From assembly GCA_001464035.1 (NCBI GenBank), contig LNEC01000017.1:62001-126000 (forward strand): a stretch of 64,000 nt of DNA. Direction: 5' to 3'. Positions 52,282 through 63,177 of this stretch are shown piece after piece (positions within the stretch are counted from its first letter, which is position 1; each line of letters begins with the position of its first letter). The DNA is from Bradyrhizobiaceae bacterium Ga0074131. GTDB lineage: Bacteria; Pseudomonadota; Alphaproteobacteria; Rhizobiales; Xanthobacteraceae. A program made the position numbers and the translations under genes. The notes below the pieces were generated by a model that saw only the letters and a program-made list of their open reading frames with translations, was not told the origin of the DNA and did no database searches.

Positions 52282-52650
52282 TTACTTCTTCTTGCCGGCG
52301 ATCGACTTGGCCGGCCCCTTGCGCGTGCGCGCGTTGGTATGGGTGCGCTGGCCGCGCACCGGCAACCCGCGGCGATGGCGCAGGCCGCGATAGCAGCCGA
52401 GGTCCATTAGACGCTTGATGTTCATGCCGGTCTCGCGACGCAGATCGCCTTCGACCAGGTAGTCGCGGTCGATCACTTCACGGATCTGCAGCACCTCCTG
52501 ATCGCTCAGTTGATTGACGCGGCGGTCATCGGGAATCTTGACCTTCTCGATGATCTCTGCGGCATTCTTCTGGCCGATGCCATGGATGTACTGAAGCGCG
52601 ATCAGCACGCGCTTGTTGGTCGGGATATTCACACCGGCAATACGGGCCAC
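52282..52650 (-). CDS. rpsM: 30S ribosomal protein S13
   Basis: A protein of 122 residues starting with GTG at 52650, chosen because AGGAGAG precedes it and translation then reads the conserved [15 protein letters not shown]. It has the helix-turn-helix-like [14 protein letters not shown] and the C-terminal [23 protein letters not shown]13 is at the head of the small subunit and contacts tRNA and L5. The gap to adk upstream is 180 bases and could hold an internal promoter. Confidence 0.97.
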   Translation of the reverse strand: MARIAGVNIPTNKRVLIALQYIHGIGQKNAAEIIEKVKIPDDRRVNQLSDQEVLQIREVIDRDYLVEGDLRRETGMNIKRLMDLGCYRGLRHRRGLPVRGQRTHTNARTRKGPAKSIAGKKK

Positions 52651-52830
52651 GCAGTCTCTCCTGTCGCCGGTCTCCAGACCGGCTGTGTTTTTGGCTATTC
52701 TGGGCGGGTGTCCACAAACGCGAACACGACGCCCGTCCCCTTGATTTTCTCGGGGCCCGGCATCGTCTGGAAACAATCCGACTGAATACCGGGCTTATTA
52801 AAGGATTCAACTTGGTTTCGTCAACCGTCT

Positions 52831-53724
52831 CTAGCGTTTAGCTCGCCTTTTCGTGACCTTTTTGGCGGCTTTCCTCGCCTTGCCGACAGCGCGGGCCCCG
52901 GAACCTGCTGCCGTCTTCCGGGCCGGCTTTTTGTTGCTTCTGGAAGCCGTTTTCCCGACCTTCCCGGGCGCCTTGGTGGTTTTTCTGGAGGTCGCGGCGC
53001 CCCTGGCGGCGAATTTGACGGCTTTTTCAGCGGTCGCTTTGGCGCCTCTGCCGGCGCTGGCCTTTTGTGGAACCTTGGCGCTCCGCTTGGCACTGGCCTT
53101 CGTGGCGGCCTTGTTGGCGGCCTTGGTCTGCTCCGCAGCCCCGATCGCGGCCAGAATTCGGTTGATCTCGCGAGTCACGGCTTCGATGGTCATCATGCCA
53201 TCGACCGTCAGAAGCTTGCGCCGCTCCGAATAATAGTGGATCAGCGGTTCGGTTTGCGATCGATAGCTCGCCAGCCGCCTGGTCAGCACCTCGGGGGTGT
53301 CGTCGATTCGGACGTCCTCGCCGCGCGCCCGCATCTCCGCGACCCGGTTCTCGACCCGCTGCAACAGCGCGCTTTCGTTGACACGCAACTCAATGACGGC
53401 GTCGAGCCTGATGTGCTTTTTCTTCAGAAGTTCGTCAAGCGCCACGGCCTGCGGCACCGTGCGCGGAAAGCCGTCGAGGATGAAGCCCTTCGTCGCATCC
53501 GGCTGATCCAGCCGTTCGGAAATGATCCCGACCACGATCTCGTCCGGCACCAGGCCGCCAGAGGCCATGATGTCTTGGGCCTTGATGCCGATCGGCGTCT
53601 GCGCCGCCACCGCGGCGCGCAGCATTTCACCCGTAGAGAGTTGAACGATGCCGTGGCGTTGAACAAGCCGCTGGGCCTGCGTTCCCTTGCCCGACCCCGG
53701 CGGCCCGAGAAGAATCAGTCTCAT
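52831..53724 (-). CDS. adk: adenylate kinase with histone-H1-like C-terminal tail
   Basis: A protein of 297 residues. Residues 1-196 are a complete adenylate kinase: P-loop GPPGSGKGT at 7-15, NMP-binding STGEMLRA, DGFPRT near 84-89, and a short LID around EDVRIDDTPEV as in other alphaproteobacteria. The enzyme interconverts ATP, AMP and ADP. Residues 197-297 are an added tail of Ala, Lys, Arg and Thr only (NKAATKASAKRSAKVPQKAS, then AARGAATSRKTT, KKPARKTAAGSG and KARKAAKKVTKRRAKR), about one-third basic, like histone H1 or Hc1 tails. So length is about 100 above the family norm. Located between secY and rpsM as usual. Confidence 0.92.
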   Translation of the reverse strand: MRLILLGPPGSGKGTQAQRLVQRHGIVQLSTGEMLRAAVAAQTPIGIKAQDIMASGGLVPDEIVVGIISERLDQPDATKGFILDGFPRTVPQAVALDELLKKKHIRLDAVIELRVNESALLQRVENRVAEMRARGEDVRIDDTPEVLTRRLASYRSQTEPLIHYYSERRKLLTVDGMMTIEAVTREINRILAAIGAAEQTKAANKAATKASAKRSAKVPQKASAGRGAKATAEKAVKFAARGAATSRKTTKAPGKVGKTASRSNKKPARKTAAGSGARAVGKARKAAKKVTKRRAKR

Positions 53725-53852
53725 ACTTGTTCGCCCCCCCGGCTCGGTGAGCGGCCTGCCGCGCACCTTCGTTTCATAATCCAACCCAGCGCCGATGACG
53801 ATCAGCGCGGAAGCGCGAACGGCGAAAGCGTTGCAACGCGCGGCTTCGGACG

Positions 53853-55184
53853 TCAGCGGCGACGTCCCCGCAATTTCGACTTCCTGATCAGCCCCTCATA
53901 TTGATGGGCGAGCAGATAGCCCTGAACCTGCGCTACCGTATCCATGGTCACGCTGACCACGATCAAGAGCGACGTGCCGCCGAAGTAAAACGGCACCGAG
54001 GCGTAGGAGATCAGGATCTCAGGGATGAGGCAGACAATAGCAAGATAGGCCGCGCCCAGCACCGTGACGCGCGACAGCACGTAATCGATGTATTCGGCGG
54101 TGCGTTCGCCCGGTCGAATGCCCGGAATAAAGCCGCCATGCTTCTTGAGATTGTCGGCGGTCTCGGTTGGGTTGAACACGATCGCGGTATAGAAGAACGC
54201 GAAAAACACGATCAACCCCAGATAGAGCACCAGAAACAACGGCCGGCCGTGACTGAGCTGCGTGTTCAGCCACTGGAACCATTCCGGCCCGCTACCGGCA
54301 TTGAAGTTGGCGACGGTGGTCGGCAGCAGCAGCAGCGAGGAAGCGAAAATCGGCGGGATAACACCCGAGGTGTTGAGCTTGAGCGGCAGATGCGAGGACT
54401 GGCCCTCGAACATCTTGTTGCCGACCTGGCGCTTCGGATACTGGATCAACAGCCGCCGCTGCGCGCGTTCCATGAAAACGATGAAGGCGATCACCACCAC
54501 CGCCATGATGATGACGAGCAGAATGAGGCCGGTCGACAGAGCGCCCTGACGTCCCAACTCCAGCATGCTGGCAAGCGCCGAGGGCAATTCAGCGACAATG
54601 CCCGCGAAAATGATCAGCGAGATGCCGTTGCCGATGCCGCGCGACGTGATCTGCTCGCCAAGCCACATCAGGAACATGGTGCCGCCGGTCAGGGTGACCG
54701 TGGTCGAGATCAGAAAGAACATGCCGGGTTCGCTGACGACATTGCCGGCGCCCTGTAGCCCGATGGCGATCCCGTAAGACTGGAACACGGCGAGAATCAG
54801 CGTGAGATAGCGGGTGTACTGGTTCAGCGTCTTGCGGCCGGCCTCGCCTTCCTTCTTCAAGGCTTCCAGCTTCGGCGACACGGTCGTCAACAGCTGGATA
54901 ATGATGGAGGCCGAGATATAAGGCATGATGTTCAACGCAAAGATCGCCATGCGGTTGATGCCGCCGCCGGCGAACATGTTGAACATGCCGAGGATACCGC
55001 CGGCCTGCGACTTGAACACCTGCTCCCAGACGTTGGGATCGATGCCGGGCAGCGGGATATAGGTGCCGAGTCGATAAACCAGCAGCGCGCCGAGTGTGAA
55101 CCAGATGCGCTTCTTCAGTTCTTCGGCTTTTCCGAGCGCCGAGAAGTTCAGGTTTGCCGCAAGTTGTTCCGCTGCTGAGACCAT
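53853..55184 (-). CDS. secY: protein translocase subunit SecY
   Basis: A protein of 443 residues with GGAAGAAAG before ATG 55184. It has ten transmembrane helices, with LPGIDPNVWEQVFKSQAGGILGMFNMFAGGGINRMAIFALNIMPYISASIIIQLL forming the plug and TM2 region in part, and MERAQRRLLIQYPKRQVG before the C-terminal half. It is the channel of the Sec translocon in the inner membrane. Positioned after rplO in the spc operon. Confidence 0.97.
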   Translation of the reverse strand: MVSAAEQLAANLNFSALGKAEELKKRIWFTLGALLVYRLGTYIPLPGIDPNVWEQVFKSQAGGILGMFNMFAGGGINRMAIFALNIMPYISASIIIQLLTTVSPKLEALKKEGEAGRKTLNQYTRYLTLILAVFQSYGIAIGLQGAGNVVSEPGMFFLISTTVTLTGGTMFLMWLGEQITSRGIGNGISLIIFAGIVAELPSALASMLELGRQGALSTGLILLVIIMAVVVIAFIVFMERAQRRLLIQYPKRQVGNKMFEGQSSHLPLKLNTSGVIPPIFASSLLLLPTTVANFNAGSGPEWFQWLNTQLSHGRPLFLVLYLGLIVFFAFFYTAIVFNPTETADNLKKHGGFIPGIRPGERTAEYIDYVLSRVTVLGAAYLAIVCLIPEILISYASVPFYFGGTSLLIVVSVTMDTVAQVQGYLLAHQYEGLIRKSKLRGRRR

Positions 55185-55334
55185 GTTGGGCTTTCTTCCG
55201 CGTCCCGTGTGCCGTCTTCCCACCGAAGGCGGGACATTCAGCAGACGCCGGACATCAATTTGGTGCTCGGCTCTCGAAAAATCTACCGTCTCGGCATGCC
55301 GGACCGCCCACTTGCGCGGGCGATGACGCAGATG

Positions 55335-55820
55335 TTACGCCGCCTCGCCTTCATCCTTTGCCGGCGCCAGGATTTTCACCGTGCCGCCCGCCTTCTCGAC
55401 CGCCGCGATGGCGCTCTTAGAAGCGCCGTGAACTTCGATCGTCAGCCTCGCCTTGATTTCGCCGCGGCCGAGCAGCCGCACACCGGCTTTCGGACGCCGC
55501 ACGACCTTGGCCTTGACCAGCGATTCGACGGTGATGGTGTCCTTGGCGTCGATCAGCTTGGCGTCGATCGCGTCCTGCAGCCGGTCGAGGTTGATCTCGG
55601 CAAAGTCGAGCCGGAAGATGTTGTTGAAGCCGCGCTTCGGAAGACGCCGATGGATCGGCATCTGGCCGCCTTCGAAGCCCTTGATGCGCACGCCGGAGCG
55701 CGCGGTCTGGCCCTTGCCGCCGCGGCCCGCAGTCTTGCCCTTGCCTGAACCGATGCCACGCCCGACACGCATGCGCTTTTTGCGCGAGCCGGAATTGTCG
55801 GCGATATCGCTGAGCTTCAT
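55335..55820 (-). CDS. rplO: 50S ribosomal protein L15
   Basis: A protein of 161 residues opening [20 protein letters not shown], then [19 protein letters not shown] and [17 protein letters not shown]; it ends with a mixed helical tail. L15 binds 23S rRNA near the peptidyl-transferase region and is late in large-subunit assembly. It lies 12 bases after rpmD and 150 bases before secY. Confidence 0.98.
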   Translation of the reverse strand: MKLSDIADNSGSRKKRMRVGRGIGSGKGKTAGRGGKGQTARSGVRIKGFEGGQMPIHRRLPKRGFNNIFRLDFAEINLDRLQDAIDAKLIDAKDTITVESLVKAKVVRRPKAGVRLLGRGEIKARLTIEVHGASKSAIAAVEKAGGTVKILAPAKDEGEAA

Positions 55821-55832
55821 CGCCCTGTCTCC

Positions 55833-56027
55833 TTATTTCTCGTCGACGACGCGGACGAGATGTTGAACTTTCGCAATCATGCCGCGAATTGCAGGGGTAT
55901 CCTGCAGCTCGGTGACCCGGCCGATCTTGTTGAGCTTGAGGCCGATCAGCGTCGCACGCTGCGAGTGATGGCGGCGTATTGCGCTGCCGGTCTGCTCGAC
56001 CTTGATCGTCTTTGCGGCCTTGGCCAT
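55833..56027 (-). CDS. rpmD: 50S ribosomal protein L30
   Basis: A protein of 64 residues ([39 protein letters not shown]), the usual size of bacterial L30. It binds 23S rRNA near the L5-L18 neighbourhood. Encoded between rpsE and rplO with short gaps. Confidence 0.96.
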   Translation of the reverse strand: MAKAAKTIKVEQTGSAIRRHHSQRATLIGLKLNKIGRVTELQDTPAIRGMIAKVQHLVRVVDEK

Positions 56028-56062
56028 GACAATAACTCCGAAAAGCGCTGAAGCGCGTGTTG

Positions 56063-56635
56063 TTATTCGGCGACCACTTCGGCATCGCCGCCGACACGGC
56101 GCGACTGCAGCGTGGACACCTTGATGTTGCGGCGCGCCGCAACCGAACGCGGCGAATCCTGGTGCTTCAGCGCGTCGAAGGTGGCGCGAACCATGTTGTA
56201 GGGGTTCGACGAGCCGATCGACTTCGCTACCACGTCCTGAATACCGAGGGTTTCGAACACCGCGCGCATGGGACCGCCGGCAATGATGCCGGTACCTGCC
56301 GGCGCCGCGCGCAAATAGACCCTGCCCGCCCCGTGGCGGCCGGCGATATCGTGATGCAGCGTGCGGCCCTCGCGCAATGCGACCCGCGTCAGGTTGCGCT
56401 TGGCCGATTCGGTCGCCTTGCGGATTGCCTCCGGGACTTCGCGCGCCTTGCCGTGACCGAATCCGACCCGACCCTTCTGGTCGCCGATCACGACCAGGGC
56501 AGCGAAACCGAAGCGCTTGCCGCCCTTGACCACCTTCGCCACACGATTGATGTGGACGAGTTTGTCGACGAATTCGCTGTCGCGTTCTTCCCGGCCGCCC
56601 CTGTGGCCGCCACCGCGTTCGCGTTCACCTGCCAT
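56063..56635 (-). CDS. rpsE: 30S ribosomal protein S5
   Basis: A protein of 190 residues with a Gly/Glu/Arg-rich N-terminal extension ([20 protein letters not shown]), then the double-stranded RNA-binding-like core [20 protein letters not shown] and the C-terminal domain [20 protein letters not shown]5 lies at the ribosome back and helps decoding fidelity and S3-mRNA entry. Follows rplR. Confidence 0.98.
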   Translation of the reverse strand: MAGERERGGGHRGGREERDSEFVDKLVHINRVAKVVKGGKRFGFAALVVIGDQKGRVGFGHGKAREVPEAIRKATESAKRNLTRVALREGRTLHHDIAGRHGAGRVYLRAAPAGTGIIAGGPMRAVFETLGIQDVVAKSIGSSNPYNMVRATFDALKHQDSPRSVAARRNIKVSTLQSRRVGGDAEVVAE

Positions 56636-56712
56636 GGTGTTTTCCGATCCTTAAGAGACTTTGCCGTGAGAGGCTTGCGCCCCCGGCCTTGTGTCCGTTC
56701 AATTCCAAAAAC

Positions 56713-57075
56713 CTAGAAACTCAAGCCGCTTTCACGCGCCGCGTCCGCAAGCGCCTTGACGCGGCCGTGATAGAGATACCCGCCGCGGTCGAACACGACT
56801 TCGGTGACTCCGTTCTTAACCGCGCGTTCCGCCAGCAGCTTGCCGACGGCTTTCGCGGCGTCGATGTTGGCGCCGGTGTTGCCGGACTCGCGCATGGTCT
56901 TCTCCAGCGAGGAAGCCGACGCCAGCGTCTCGCCCTTCAGGTCGTCGATGACCTGGGCATAGATGTGTTTCGACGAGCGGAACACCGACAGCCGCGGGCG
57001 GCCGCTGGCGGTGCGGCGAAGCGACAGCCGCACGCGCTTCTTGCGCCGGTCGTTCGTGATCTTCAGTCTCGACAT
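56713..57075 (-). CDS. rplR: 50S ribosomal protein L18
   Basis: A protein of 120 residues ([40 protein letters not shown], ending [20 protein letters not shown]). It binds 5S rRNA together with L5 and L25. The gap to rpsE is 77 bases and to rplF 11. Confidence 0.98.
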   Translation of the reverse strand: MSRLKITNDRRKKRVRLSLRRTASGRPRLSVFRSSKHIYAQVIDDLKGETLASASSLEKTMRESGNTGANIDAAKAVGKLLAERAVKNGVTEVVFDRGGYLYHGRVKALADAARESGLSF

Positions 57076-57086
57076 GGCCGGCTCCG

Positions 57087-57620
57087 TTACTTCTTCTTGC
57101 CTTCCTTGCGGAAGATAAACTCGTTGGAATATTTCACGCCCTTGCCCTTGTAGGGCTCGGGTGGACGATAGCCGCGAATCTCGGCGGCGACCTGGCCGAC
57201 GCGCTGGGAATCGTTGCCGGCAATGATGATCTCGGTCGGCTTCGGCACCGTGATGGCGATGCCTTCCGGGATCGCATAGACGACGTCATGGCTGTAGCCG
57301 AGCGCGAGCTGCAGGTTCTTGCCCTGCAACGCCGCGCGATAGCCGACGCCGGTGATTTCGAGCTTCTTCTCGAAGCCCTTGGTGACGCCCTCGACCAAGT
57401 TGGCGACCTGGGCGCGCGCAGTGCCGTACATCGCCTGCGCGCGGTTGGTCTTGACCCTGGGCGCGACCTTGACCTCGCCGTTCTCGAACTTCACTTCGAC
57501 ATCGTCGTGCACGATGAACTGAAGCTGGCCCTTCGGCCCCTTCATCTTGACGGTCTGTCCTTCGACGGTCGCGGTAACACCCGACGGAACCGTCACAGGC
57601 CGCTTGCCGATACGTGACAT
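57087..57620 (-). CDS. rplF: 50S ribosomal protein L6
   Basis: A protein of 177 residues from ATG 57620, beginning [15 protein letters not shown]. Two RRM-like repeats are visible, the second with [20 protein letters not shown] and [19 protein letters not shown]6 sits at the base of the L7/L12 stalk near the factor-binding site. An in-frame start 16 codons upstream is rejected as non-homologous. Confidence 0.98.
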   Translation of the reverse strand: MSRIGKRPVTVPSGVTATVEGQTVKMKGPKGQLQFIVHDDVEVKFENGEVKVAPRVKTNRAQAMYGTARAQVANLVEGVTKGFEKKLEITGVGYRAALQGKNLQLALGYSHDVVYAIPEGIAITVPKPTEIIIAGNDSQRVGQVAAEIRGYRPPEPYKGKGVKYSNEFIFRKEGKKK

Positions 57621-57633
57621 AGTGATTCCTTCC

Positions 57634-58032
57634 TCAGAACACCGTGAAGAGAATTTCGCCGCCCACATTCGCTTCGCGCGCTTCGTGGTCAGCCATGATT
57701 CCCTTCGGCGTCGATAACACGGAAATGCCGAGACCGTTGTTGACCCGCGGCAGGTTCTTCACCGAGGCATAAACCCGCCGCCCCGGCTTCGATACCCGCT
57801 CGATCTCGCGAATAACCGGCTCGCCGTCGAAGTATTTCAGCTCGATCTCGAGCTCGCTGCGGCCGGACGCGTGCTCGACGCTGGCATAGCCGCGGATGTA
57901 GCCCTCGGACTTGAGGACTTCGAGCACGTTGGCGCGCATCTTGGAGCCCGGGGTCGAGACCTTGGGCTTGGCGCGCATCTGCGCGTTGCGGATGCGGGTG
58001 ATGAGATCGCTGATCGGATCGTGCGTTGACAT
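57634..58032 (-). CDS. rpsH: 30S ribosomal protein S8
   Basis: A protein of 132 residues ([20 protein letters not shown], and the C-terminal [19 protein letters not shown]). S8 binds the central domain of 16S rRNA and, in enterobacteria, represses the spc operon; whether that control exists here cannot be seen. It is 13 bases after rpsN. Confidence 0.98.
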   Translation of the reverse strand: MSTHDPISDLITRIRNAQMRAKPKVSTPGSKMRANVLEVLKSEGYIRGYASVEHASGRSELEIELKYFDGEPVIREIERVSKPGRRVYASVKNLPRVNNGLGISVLSTPKGIMADHEAREANVGGEILFTVF

Positions 58033-58044
58033 GTTCCGACCCCC

Positions 58045-58350
58045 TTACCAGCTCGACTTCACGAGCCCGGGAACCAGACCCTTGGACCCGAGTTCACGCA
58101 GCGCGATGCGGCTGAGCTTGTTCTTTCGATAAACCGAGCGCGGACGGCCGGTCATCTCGCAGCGATTGCGGATCCGGGTCGCCGACGAATTGCGCGGCAT
58201 CTCGGCAAGCTTCAGCGTCGCCGCGAACCGCTCTTCCATCGGCTTCTTCTTGTCGGCGATGATGGCCTTCAGCTTCGCGCGCCGGGGCGCGGCGTTCTTG
58301 GTCATCCGCTTGCGGCGGTTGTTCTTCTCGATCGAACTCTTCTTTGCCAT
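58045..58350 (-). CDS. rpsN: 30S ribosomal protein S14 (zinc-independent type)
   Basis: A protein of 101 residues of the longer C-minus form: no CxxC...CxxC zinc ribbon, but [30 protein letters not shown] at the C-terminus with the usual SRI..R pattern. S14 is in the 30S head. Between rplE and rpsH. Confidence 0.97.
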   Translation of the reverse strand: MAKKSSIEKNNRRKRMTKNAAPRRAKLKAIIADKKKPMEERFAATLKLAEMPRNSSATRIRNRCEMTGRPRSVYRKNKLSRIALRELGSKGLVPGLVKSSW

Positions 58351-58393
58351 GCTTGGCTCCTGGGTTTCCGCGTTTGAGAAGCTTGTCAGCGTC

Positions 58394-58943
<550 letters not shown>

Positions 58944-58951
<8 letters not shown>

Positions 58952-59258
58952 CGATCTCTGCTCCCGAGCGTTTGGCGATGCGTACCTTCTTGCCATCCGC
59001 CTGAATCTGGAAACCAACGCGGGTCGGCTTGCCGTCCTTGCCGACGATCGCGATGTTGGACAGGTGGATCGGCGACTCCTTCTGGATGATGCCGCCCTCC
59101 TGGGCCTGGGTCTGCTTCTGGTGGCGCTTGATCATGTTGATGCCCCGCACCAGCGCCTTGTTGTCGTCGGGACGCACCTCGAACACTTCGCCGGTGCGGC
59201 CCTTGTCGCGGCCGTTCAGCACGATGACCTTGTCGCCCTTCCGGATCTTGGCAGCCAT
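58944..59258 (-). CDS. rplX: 50S ribosomal protein L24
   Basis: A protein of 104 residues ([20 protein letters not shown]) with the KOW motif at the start and [21 protein letters not shown]24 initiates large-subunit assembly near the tunnel exit. The start shares one base with the rplN stop (TGATG). Confidence 0.98.
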
Positions 59259-59626
59259 CACAGCACCTCCGGCGCGAGCGAAATGATCTTCATATGGTTC
59301 TTGGCGCGCAACTCGCGCGGCACCGGCCCGAAGATGCGGGTGCCGACCGGCTCGGACTGATTGTTGATCAGCACGGCGGCGTTACGGTCGAAGCGGATGA
59401 CGGAGCCGTCAGCGCGGCGGATGTCCTTGCGGACGCGCACCACGACAGCCTTCATCACGTCGCCCTTCTTCACCTTGCCGCGCGGAATGGCTTCCTTGAT
59501 CGACACGACAATGACGTCACCCACGGTGGCATAGCGGCGCTTGGAGCCCCCAAGCACCTTGATGCACATGACACGGCGTGCGCCTGAATTGTCGGCCACG
59601 TCGAGGTTGGTCTGCATCTGAATCAT
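59258..59626 (-). CDS. rplN: 50S ribosomal protein L14
   Basis: A protein of 122 residues ([20 protein letters not shown], ending [23 protein letters not shown]). L14 lies at the subunit interface next to L19 and is the target of ribosome-silencing factors. It opens the spc part; the gap of 78 bases to rpsQ could contain the boundary of the S10 and spc units. Confidence 0.98.
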
Positions 59627-59704
59627 TGATGCACCTCGTCCTCTTTCTGATGCGCTTGTCAGCGCTTAAAATTTTCCTGAAGTCCTGCGGCTAAACCGCT
59701 GAAA

Positions 59705-59953
59705 TCAGGCCGTTTTCTTCTGTTCACCCCGGACCACTGTCCAGCGCTTCAACTTCGAGATCGGCTTGCTCTCCTCGATCCACACCTGGTCGCCCGGCTT
59801 GAACTCGTTGTTCTCGTCGTGCGCGTGGTAATTCTTCGAGCGGCGAATCGTCTTCTTGTAGATCGGGTGGGTGAAGCGGCGATCGACGCGCACCACAACC
59901 GTCTTGGCTTGCTTGTCGCTGACGACCACACCCTGAAGCGTACGTTTCGGCAT
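59705..59953 (-). CDS. rpsQ: 30S ribosomal protein S17
   Basis: A protein of 82 residues ([43 protein letters not shown]). It has the OB fold typical of S17 and binds the 5' domain of 16S rRNA. The last gene of the S10 unit, 9 bases after rpmC. Confidence 0.98.
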   Translation of the reverse strand: MPKRTLQGVVVSDKQAKTVVVRVDRRFTHPIYKKTIRRSKNYHAHDENNEFKPGDQVWIEESKPISKLKRWTVVRGEQKKTA

Positions 59954-59962
59954 GTCGGCCCC

Positions 59963-60169
59963 TTACTTCTTCGCGTCGCGCTTCTGCGCGGCGATGGTCT
60001 TGATACGGGCGATGTCGCGACGCGCTTCACGCAGCCGCGAGGTGTTCTCCAGCTGCCCGGTGGCGCGCTGGAACCGCAGGTTGAAGCGCTCCTTCTTCAG
60101 ATTCAGGACGGCGTCATCCATCTGATCGGGGCTCATCGCGCGGATATCGGCGGTTTTCATCTCGGCCAT
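59963..60169 (-). CDS. rpmC: 50S ribosomal protein L29
   Basis: A protein of 68 residues from ATG 60169 ([20 protein letters not shown]), with AGGGA 7 bases upstream; a GTG two codons earlier is less likely. The two-helix pattern [25 protein letters not shown] is clear. L29 lies at the tunnel exit next to L23 and contacts signal recognition particle and trigger factor. Confidence 0.96.
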   Translation of the reverse strand: MAEMKTADIRAMSPDQMDDAVLNLKKERFNLRFQRATGQLENTSRLREARRDIARIKTIAAQKRDAKK

Positions 60170-60179
60170 GATCACATCC

Positions 60180-60593
60180 CTATTCCGCGATGCGCGCGAC
60201 GAAGCGCGTCTTGATCGGTAGTTTGGCGGCGGCCAGCGACAGCGCCTCTTTTGCGGTCTGCGCGGTCACGCCGTCGATCTCAAAAATCAGCCGGCCGGGC
60301 TTCACCCGGGCCACCCACAATTCCGGGGTGCCCTTGCCGGAGCCCATGCGAACTTCGGCGGGCTTCTTCGACACCGGCACGTCGGGGAAGATGCGGATCC
60401 AGACCCGCCCGGCACGCTTCATGTGACGGGTCAGCGCGCGGCGCGCGGCCTCGATCTGGCGGGCGGTGATGCGCTCGGGCGCCATCGCCTTCAGGCCGAA
60501 CTGACCGAACGACAACGTCGCGCCCGAAGTCGCAACGCCGTGGATACGGCCCTTATGCGCCTTCCGGAACTTCGTCTTCTTTGGTTGCATCAT
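60180..60593 (-). CDS. rplP: 50S ribosomal protein L16
   Basis: A protein of 137 residues ([59 protein letters not shown]). L16 supports A-site tRNA accommodation and is needed late in assembly. It is about 30 bases after rpsC. A second Met right after the first makes the exact start uncertain by one residue. Confidence 0.98.
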   Translation of the reverse strand: MMQPKKTKFRKAHKGRIHGVATSGATLSFGQFGLKAMAPERITARQIEAARRALTRHMKRAGRVWIRIFPDVPVSKKPAEVRMGSGKGTPELWVARVKPGRLIFEIDGVTAQTAKEALSLAAAKLPIKTRFVARIAE

Positions 60594-60624
60594 GGCTTAC
60601 GCCCTCAAACCTTCTCTATTGCGC

Positions 60625-61323
60625 TCAAGCAGCGTCGCGACGCGGCCGCGAACTGTCGCCCTCGGCCATCTTCTTGTCCTGGGCCATCGGGTCGTGCTCG
60701 AGGATTTCGCCCTTGAAGATCCAGACCTTGACGCCGCAGGTGCCGAACGTGGTGAACGCGGTGGCGACGCCGTAGTCGATGTCGGCGCGCAGCGTATGCA
60801 GCGGCACCCGGCCTTCGCGATACCATTCCATGCGGGCGATTTCGGCGCCGCCGAGACGGCCCGAGCAGTTGATACGAATGCCCTCGGCGCCGAGACGCAT
60901 CGCCGACTGCACCGCGCGCTTCATGGCACGGCGGAACGCGACGCGGCGCTCGAGCTGCTGCGCGATCGATTCGGCGACCAGGGTGGCGTCCAGTTCGGGC
61001 TTGCGGATTTCGACGATGTTGATGACGACGTCGGAGGCGGTGATGTCGGCAACCCGCTTGCGCAGCTTGTCGATGTCAGCGCCCTTCTTGCCGATCACGA
61101 CGCCCGGACGCGCCGAGTGGATCGTCACGCGGCACTTCTTGTGTGGACGCTCGATCACAATCCTGGCGACGGCCGCTTGCTTGAGCTCCTTGTGCAGGAT
61201 CTCGCGGATTTTGACGTCCTCGTGCAGCAGCTTGCCGTACTCGTTCTTGCCTGCGAACCAACGGGAATCCCACGTCCGGTTGATGCCGAGACGAAGTCCG
61301 ATTGGATTGATCTTCTGACCCAT
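60625..61323 (-). CDS. rpsC: 30S ribosomal protein S3
   Basis: A protein of 232 residues ([20 protein letters not shown]), with the KH domain about 40-110 ([18 protein letters not shown]) and the C-terminal domain [21 protein letters not shown]3 forms the mRNA entry channel with S4 and S5. The gap to rplV is 20 bases. Confidence 0.98.
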   Translation of the reverse strand: MGQKINPIGLRLGINRTWDSRWFAGKNEYGKLLHEDVKIREILHKELKQAAVARIVIERPHKKCRVTIHSARPGVVIGKKGADIDKLRKRVADITASDVVINIVEIRKPELDATLVAESIAQQLERRVAFRRAMKRAVQSAMRLGAEGIRINCSGRLGGAEIARMEWYREGRVPLHTLRADIDYGVATAFTTFGTCGVKVWIFKGEILEHDPMAQDKKMAEGDSSRPRRDAA

Positions 61324-61343
61324 CGTTCTCTCCTGCGCTCTCT

Positions 61344-61730
61344 TTAAGCGCTAGCCTCGGCCTCGACCTGACGAACGACGATCGTCAGCTGCGAGAACGG
61401 TTTGAAAATACGGCCCGAACGGCCACGGCCGCGCGGTGCGAAACGCTTCATCACGATGCCGTTGCCGACATGCGCCTCGGCGACGATCAGATCGTCGACC
61501 TCAAGGTCGTGGTTGTTCTCGGCATTGGCGATCGCCGATTCCAGACACTTCTTGACGTCGACCGCGATCCGCTTGCGCGAGAACTGCAGGTCAGCGAGCG
61601 CCGCAGAGGCCTTCCTGCCGCGGATCAGTTGCGCGACGAGATTAAGCTTCTGCGGGCTCACCCGCAGCATTCGGGCGATCGCCTTGGCCTCGTTATCCGG
61701 GAGGCTCCGTTCGCGCTTAGGTTTGCTCAT
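61344..61730 (-). CDS. rplV: 50S ribosomal protein L22
   Basis: A protein of 128 residues with [20 protein letters not shown] and the long beta-hairpin that lines the exit tunnel, ending [20 protein letters not shown]. Changes in this hairpin cause macrolide resistance in other bacteria; nothing unusual is visible here. Follows rpsS by 10 bases. Confidence 0.98.
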   Translation of the reverse strand: MSKPKRERSLPDNEAKAIARMLRVSPQKLNLVAQLIRGRKASAALADLQFSRKRIAVDVKKCLESAIANAENNHDLEVDDLIVAEAHVGNGIVMKRFAPRGRGRSGRIFKPFSQLTIVVRQVEAEASA

Positions 61731-61740
61731 CGCTCAGTCC

Positions 61741-62019
61741 TCAAGCCTTCTTGGCTTTCTTGTCGCCAGAATGGCCGTGGAAGGTCCGGGTCGGCGAGAA
61801 CTCGCCGAACTTGTGGCCCACCATCTCCTCGTTGACAGATACCGGCACGTGCTTCTGGCCGTTGTAGACGCCGAACACCAAACCGACGAACTGCGGCAGG
61901 ATGGTCGAGCGGCGGCTCCAGATCTTGATCACGTCATGACGGCCGGACGCACGCGCGGCATCTGCCTTCTTGAGCAGAGAGCCTTCTACGAACGGGCCTT
62001 TCCAGACTGAACGAACCAT
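61741..62019 (-). CDS. rpsS: 30S ribosomal protein S19
   Basis: A protein of 92 residues ([60 protein letters not shown]). S19 lies in the head near the A-site finger and S13. It follows rplB by 12 bases. Confidence 0.98.
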   Translation of the reverse strand: MVRSVWKGPFVEGSLLKKADAARASGRHDVIKIWSRRSTILPQFVGLVFGVYNGQKHVPVSVNEEMVGHKFGEFSPTRTFHGHSGDKKAKKA

Positions 62020-62031
62020 GTCCGGCGTTCC

Positions 62032-62865
62032 TTACTTCTTCCGCTTGTGGCGGCTGATGAGAATGAATCGGTTGGTCGACTTGTTCGAGCGGGTCTTCTT
62101 GCCCTTGGTCGGCTTGCCCCACGGCGTCACCGGATGGCGACCGCCCGAGGTGCGGCCTTCGCCGCCGCCGTGCGGATGGTCGACCGGGTTCATGGAGACG
62201 CCGCGGTTGTGCGGCTTGCGGCCCAGCCAGCGGTTGCGGCCGGCCTTGCCGATCGAGATGTTCATGTGATCCGGATTCGACACCGCACCGATGGTTCCGG
62301 TGCAGCGGCCGTGGACCAGGCGCTGCTCGCCGGAATTCAGGCGGACGATGACGTAGTCGTGGTCGCGGCCTACCAGCTGGGCATAAGTGCCGGCCGAGCG
62401 TGCGATCTGGCCGCCCTTGCCGATCTTCAATTCGACATTGTGCACGATGGTGCCGATCGGCATGTTGCCAAGCGGCATCACGTTACCCGGTTTCACGTCG
62501 ACATAGTTGCCGGCGATCACGGTGTCGCCGACCGCGAGACGCTGCGGGGCGAGAATGTAGGCCTGGGTGCCGTCGGTATACTTGACCAGAGCGATGAAGG
62601 CGGTGCGGTTGGGATCGTATTCCAGCCGCTCGACGGTCGCGGGCATGTCGACCTTGGTGCGCTTGAAGTCGACTATGCGATAGGTCTGCTTGTGACCGCC
62701 GCCCCGAAAGCGCACGACCATGCGGCCGGTGTTGTTGCGGCCGCCCGAGGAATGTTTGCCCTCGGTCAGCGCCTTGACCGGCTTGCCCTTGTAGAGCGCC
62801 GAACGATCGACCATCACCAGCTGGCGCTGGCCCGGCGTCGTGGGGTTGAATTTTTTCAATGCCAT
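62032..62865 (-). CDS. rplB: 50S ribosomal protein L2
   Basis: A protein of 277 residues ([20 protein letters not shown]), with [20 protein letters not shown], the RNA-binding OB and SH3-like domains, and the essential C-terminal [20 protein letters not shown] whose His contacts the peptidyl-transferase region. 12 bases after rplW. Confidence 0.98.
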   Translation of the reverse strand: MALKKFNPTTPGQRQLVMVDRSALYKGKPVKALTEGKHSSGGRNNTGRMVVRFRGGGHKQTYRIVDFKRTKVDMPATVERLEYDPNRTAFIALVKYTDGTQAYILAPQRLAVGDTVIAGNYVDVKPGNVMPLGNMPIGTIVHNVELKIGKGGQIARSAGTYAQLVGRDHDYVIVRLNSGEQRLVHGRCTGTIGAVSNPDHMNISIGKAGRNRWLGRKPHNRGVSMNPVDHPHGGGEGRTSGGRHPVTPWGKPTKGKKTRSNKSTNRFILISRHKRKK

Positions 62866-62877
62866 CGTCGTATCGCC

Positions 62878-63177
62878 TTATAGCCCGGTGGTGACGTCGA
62901 TGCGGTGGCCCTCTTCGAGGGTCACGATCGCACGCTTCACGTCCGACTGCGAACCGAAGGTGCCGCGGAAGACCTTGGTCTTGCCCTTGCGCACCAGCGT
63001 GTTCACACTCTTGACCTTGACGTCGAAAAGCTTCTCGACGGCTTCCTTGATTTGCGGCTTGGTCGCCTTGCTGGCGACCCTGAACACAACCTTGTTGTGC
63101 TCGGAGGCCATCGTCGCCTTTTCGGTCACGACCGGAGAGACGATGATGTCGTAATGGCGCGGATCGATATTCTTCAT
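62878..63177 (-). CDS. rplW: 50S ribosomal protein L23
   Basis: A protein of 99 residues ([40 protein letters not shown]). L23 is the docking site for trigger factor and SRP at the tunnel exit. The ATG overlaps the rplD stop by four bases (ATGA), so it is translated by coupling. Confidence 0.98.
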   Translation of the reverse strand: MKNIDPRHYDIIVSPVVTEKATMASEHNKVVFRVASKATKPQIKEAVEKLFDVKVKSVNTLVRKGKTKVFRGTFGSQSDVKRAIVTLEEGHRIDVTTGL

